From NCBI GenBank assembly GCA_002482415.1, contig DLFY01000346.1, positions 1 through 5,492 of the forward strand: a stretch of 5,492 nucleotides of DNA, written 5' to 3'. Positions 2,942 through 5,492 of the stretch are shown one piece after another. The notes below the pieces were generated by a model. The model was given only the letters and a program-made list of their open reading frames with translations. It made no database searches and was not told where the DNA came from. The position numbers were made by a program, and so were the translations under genes. The DNA comes from Phycisphaerales bacterium UBA7708 (GTDB lineage Bacteria; Planctomycetota; Phycisphaerae; Sedimentisphaerales; Anaerohalosphaeraceae). Numbering within the stretch: position 1 is the stretch's first letter; each line of letters starts with the position of its first letter.

Positions 2942-5311
2942 TTATGGTTGTGAGGTTAACCATTGCTGGGCAAATAAAGCAAAGTCGGCCAAATCCACAA
3001 AGCCGCTGTAATTCAGGTCCGCACTGGCAGGAATTGTCGGTTTGTTGGTACTCAGCTCAAAGGCCATGTCCCACGACTGTCCGTCAGCCACCGGCCATGG
3101 CGGCAACTGGATCGGAATCCCATTGAGATAGTTGGCGCCCAGTTTAATCGGCCAGATATCGGTATTTGCAATCCGCACCGCGTCGTCGTTAAACTTATGC
3201 GGACGGGTCTTCCAGCCCCACGGATAGGCAGGCTGAACACCGTCAGGAGTCTGGGGATAAATCGCTGCGATACTCAGCCAATAGATATTCGGTACGGCCG
3301 GATCGGTCAGCGGTTTTTGATAAAACCATTCGTTTTCACTCAGAAGCTGCGTAAACTGGAAGCAGGCCTCGTCTTTTTGGCAGGTCATATCCGGATAGTC
3401 GCATCGCGGATCGACATCGTATCCTGCAAAATTCCACACCCAACTGGTGCAGACATTTTCCCAGATTAATCTGCCCGGATGGCTGTAAGGTGCATCCTGT
3501 CCTGCAGGAACATCCGTCCAGATGCCCAGATGGAATGCCCTGGGTAAAACCTTCGGCAGATAGGGCTTGTTCCATCCGACAAACGAACCCCACCAGTGGA
3601 TATCGGTAATGGGCCGATCATCTTTGCACGGCCAGTCATCAGCAATAATCGGATACTGCGGCGGCCAATAGACCGACGGTTCATCCCAGCCTCTGATCAA
3701 AGGCGGATTTGCATCTCCGATGGCCACCGGAGGCTGGCCATACTTGATATAGAACCATTTCCGCGGCTGCGTATTCTTGGTCACTCTGAGCCAATGCCAG
3801 TAATTCCACGCCATAAACTGCTGCTGTCCGGGCGGAGGAACCGGCTGCTGACCAAAGACATACTGGAAATTCTCATCCACATCAAAGAATTGTGACTTGG
3901 TCAAATCAAAACCCGGAGCATTCATATACCCTGTTGCAACGGGTGTGGCAGCATTAATACCCACCATTGCGGTATTAATCGTCACTGTTGTGGGAACGCC
4001 CAGCGGGATAGCCGCCGGCACGGCCCACCACCATGTCCGCATCCTCCCGGCAATATCCACAATTGAAAACGATACGGCATTGATGCGAGACGGACTTCCC
4101 GCCGGAGGTGCAGGCGGAGTAACGGTCACCTGAATGGTGCAATTGGTCAAATCCGGATCCCAGCCATAGTCAAATCGCCATGCACTGGCATACTGGCCTG
4201 ATTCCCAGGGTCTTTCGGACGGCATCCAGGCCATCACAAGTCCGGCATCCTGCATGCCTCCCGATCCGCCAGCACCGTTAGCGGGATCACCCGGCCAGAC
4301 ATATAATAATCCGGAACCATATTCGTTGTCACAGGGTACAAATGTTGTTTTGGGATACGGATCACCTTCTTTTTCCGAATCGGGATTGTTCCAGTACATC
4401 ATGTACTCTTCCCACTGGGTCATGCTCATCGGACGAATGCCCGGATCCGGACTTTGTCCTTCCAAAGCCCGGGACCATTCTCCAAAGCCGTTGATATACA
4501 CCCCGGCTTGTGCTTTTACCGGCTCACCTATCAGGATGTCGGTTCTGGACGGGCAAGGCATCATGCCTTCCTGTCCTGTCGGCGGGAATGGATACAGCGT
4601 TGTTTTTTCTCCAAGAATAACAGAAGTAATTGCCGGGTCAGCCGGCGCAAACACATCAAAAAACACATCAAAAAACGATGTTGGGCTCTCTTTGAAAAGA
4701 ATTGGGACCGGGGTCATCGCTTCACCCCAAACCTCAATCATCCCCTCCTGCAGATTGAAATTAACCATAATCCGAGGATCCGCCGGCCCGATGCCGTTAC
4801 AATTCATCTTGATTGGATCATACGTTAACTGGACATAAAAACCCGATATTTCCAAGGGAGTCGGGGAAAGCTCATCCAGATAAGCTATCGCTGTTGTCGG
4901 AAGCTGGATCCCCGGTGATGCAAAATTAAGCGGCTTCAGATGAACCGAAAGGTTGGGATTAATCTGAATCGTGCTGGATATCCAGACATTCTTGCTTTCA
5001 GAATAACTGGCACACACCCAGCTTGTACTGCCGGCAAGAAAATTCTTGGAAGCCTTAAGCTTCATGTTTTTACCCTTGAAGTCTGAATCGGCGGTCGTGT
5101 TGAAAGTGAAGGAGCCGTCATTTGCTGTAAATTTCGAACTGCTCGACCACATTCCTGAAACCCATTCGATTTCCAATGTGACCACTGCGTTTGGAACCAC
5201 AGCACCGGTTCCGGAATGATAGACCTTGCCGCTGACCGTGTAGGAGTAACTACCCACGGCCACGGCAGACAAAGCAACTCCCAGGATTAAAAGAAAGAAA
5301 TGTTTGTTCAT
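2942..5311 (-). CDS. Large exported multidomain protein with Trp-rich planctomycete domain and C-terminal dockerin-like loop
   Basis: 789 residues from ATG 5311, preceded by AGGAGA (5324-5319) seven bases away. Residues 1-22 form a signal peptide (MNKHF, then a hydrophobic core). Residues 24-128 look like a carboxypeptidase-regulatory/CnaB-type beta-sandwich (SGKVYHSGTGAVVPNAVVTL, DGSFTF). Residues 130-260 are a beta-rich region with ISGFYVQLTYDP, reminiscent of cohesin-like folds. Residues 270-510 are a Trp/Pro/Gly-rich region of unknown type. Residues 515-755 match a Trp-rich domain of planctomycete secreted proteins (ADDWPCKDDRPITDIHWWG at 557-575, FHLGIWTDVP 593-602, YPWGWKTRPHKFNDDAVRI 696-714), which I recall as DUF7901-like. 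Residues 763-789 carry one EF-hand loop with D765, N767, S769, D773 and D776, likely Ca2+-binding, then a hydrophobic tail. No catalytic motif is visible. It is a probable cell-surface or secreted protein, transcribed alone. A substrate-binding or structural role is only a guess. Confidence 0.9.
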   Translation of the reverse strand: MNKHFFLLILGVALSAVAVGSYSYTVSGKVYHSGTGAVVPNAVVTLEIEWVSGMWSSSSKFTANDGSFTFNTTADSDFKGKNMKLKASKNFLAGSTSWVCASYSESKNVWISSTIQINPNLSVHLKPLNFASPGIQLPTTAIAYLDELSPTPLEISGFYVQLTYDPIKMNCNGIGPADPRIMVNFNLQEGMIEVWGEAMTPVPILFKESPTSFFDVFFDVFAPADPAITSVILGEKTTLYPFPPTGQEGMMPCPSRTDILIGEPVKAQAGVYINGFGEWSRALEGQSPDPGIRPMSMTQWEEYMMYWNNPDSEKEGDPYPKTTFVPCDNEYGSGLLYVWPGDPANGAGGSGGMQDAGLVMAWMPSERPWESGQYASAWRFDYGWDPDLTNCTIQVTVTPPAPPAGSPSRINAVSFSIVDIAGRMRTWWWAVPAAIPLGVPTTVTINTAMVGINAATPVATGYMNAPGFDLTKSQFFDVDENFQYVFGQQPVPPPGQQQFMAWNYWHWLRVTKNTQPRKWFYIKYGQPPVAIGDANPPLIRGWDEPSVYWPPQYPIIADDWPCKDDRPITDIHWWGSFVGWNKPYLPKVLPRAFHLGIWTDVPAGQDAPYSHPGRLIWENVCTSWVWNFAGYDVDPRCDYPDMTCQKDEACFQFTQLLSENEWFYQKPLTDPAVPNIYWLSIAAIYPQTPDGVQPAYPWGWKTRPHKFNDDAVRIANTDIWPIKLGANYLNGIPIQLPPWPVADGQSWDMAFELSTNKPTIPASADLNYSGFVDLADFALFAQQWLTSQP
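4649..4676 (-). repeat. In-frame 12-bp tandem repeat inside the large gene
   Basis: The plus strand shows period-12 sequence over 28 bases (unit AACACATCAAAA, about 2.3 copies). On the coding strand it gives FFDVFFDVF at residues 213-221, a four-residue duplication that keeps frame. It lies in the beta-rich region. A slippage duplication is the simplest explanation. Confidence 0.8.
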
Positions 5312-5326
5312 AATACAATCTCCTGA

Positions 5327-5382
5327 ACATGAGACATATTATCGCATAAACATTGCAGCCCATCGATGCATGACATGAGACA
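5327..5382. repeat. 10-bp direct repeat in the leader of the large gene
   Basis: ACATGAGACA occurs at 5327-5336, next to the ribosome-binding site, and again at 5373-5382, 46 bases apart. Both copies lie between the candidate promoter and the start codon. The ATGCAT palindrome also occurs twice close by, around 5365-5370 and 5386-5391. This could be a regulator or RNA-binding site; function unknown. Confidence 0.45.
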
Positions 5383-5389
5383 CAGATGC

Positions 5390-5418
5390 ATAATACTCAC
5401 TGACACTCGCTTCAACAA
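5390..5418 (-). promoter_or_regulatory. Candidate promoter of the large exported-protein gene
   Basis: On the minus strand TTGTTG (5418-5413) and TATTAT (5395-5390) are separated by 17 bases. Transcription would begin near 5383, leaving a leader of about 70 bases. The -35 matches TTGACA at only three of six bases. A 5-bp hairpin (CGCTT 5408-5412 / AAGCG 5417-5421) overlaps the -35. A nearer GATAAT (5346-5341) has no -35 box. Confidence 0.4.
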
Positions 5419-5492
5419 GCGGTCATTGATAGTGCATAGAAATTCGGTGGGAAATGATAAAGACGTCAGGCTGTTCTCCAAGCACCCTCATT

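Noticed and set aside
4254..4838. 194-codon plus-strand open frame antisense to the large exported-protein gene.
   Set aside because: It lies wholly inside the well-supported minus-strand gene, has no ribosome-binding site and a low-complexity Pro/Gly/Ser-rich translation mirroring the real frame; other plus-strand frames at 1187-1715 and 2829-4133 are rejected for the same reason.
5423..5491. Possible C-terminal fragment of another minus-strand gene at the right edge, ending in MHYQ-stop.
   Set aside because: Only about 22 codons are visible with no recognisable content; an open frame this short at an edge is expected by chance.

Overview
The window looks like a piece of a planctomycete genome, most likely class Phycisphaerae (Sedimentisphaerales-like). 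Three things point there. The 789-residue secreted protein carries a Trp-rich domain I associate with that group. It ends in a single dockerin-like EF-hand loop followed by an '..ADFALFAQQWL' tail, which is typical of Phycisphaerae exported proteins. The thiamine gene is a ThiD2-ThiE fusion, also known from planctomycetes. This assignment is inference from protein style; no rRNA or marker gene is present.

All three convincing protein genes lie on the minus strand and are separated by long AT-rich gaps, so each looks like its own transcription unit. Reading in the direction of transcription (right to left):
(1) 5311-2942, a large exported multidomain protein with its own promoter and Shine-Dalgarno sequence and a strong terminator 55 bases after the stop.
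(2) 2152-1091, a two-domain thiamine biosynthesis enzyme, probably translated from a leaderless mRNA and insulated upstream by a terminator.
(3) 421 to the left edge, the N-terminal 140 residues of another exported protein with a good promoter and ribosome-binding site.

The gaps hold more than expected. The 422-1090 gap has a tight group of DnaA-box-like 9-mers, a second pair of such boxes about 250 bases away, a tandem 10-mer and a TetR-operator-like palindrome beside a TATAAT. It is a candidate replication origin or DnaA-bound control region. The 2234-2941 gap contains a plus-strand remnant (2558-2806) whose good Shine-Dalgarno sequence and Lys-rich leader resemble a Tad/Flp-type prepilin, with a stop codon exactly where the conserved Glu should be. 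It also holds two hairpins sharing the same arm core.

No operon links the genes: one serves thiamin phosphate synthesis in the cytoplasm and two are exported proteins. I see no defence system, CRISPR array, insertion sequence, tRNA or rRNA. No clearly new multi-gene system is visible. The most interesting signals are the non-coding cluster at 740-1055 and the decayed pilin-like gene.
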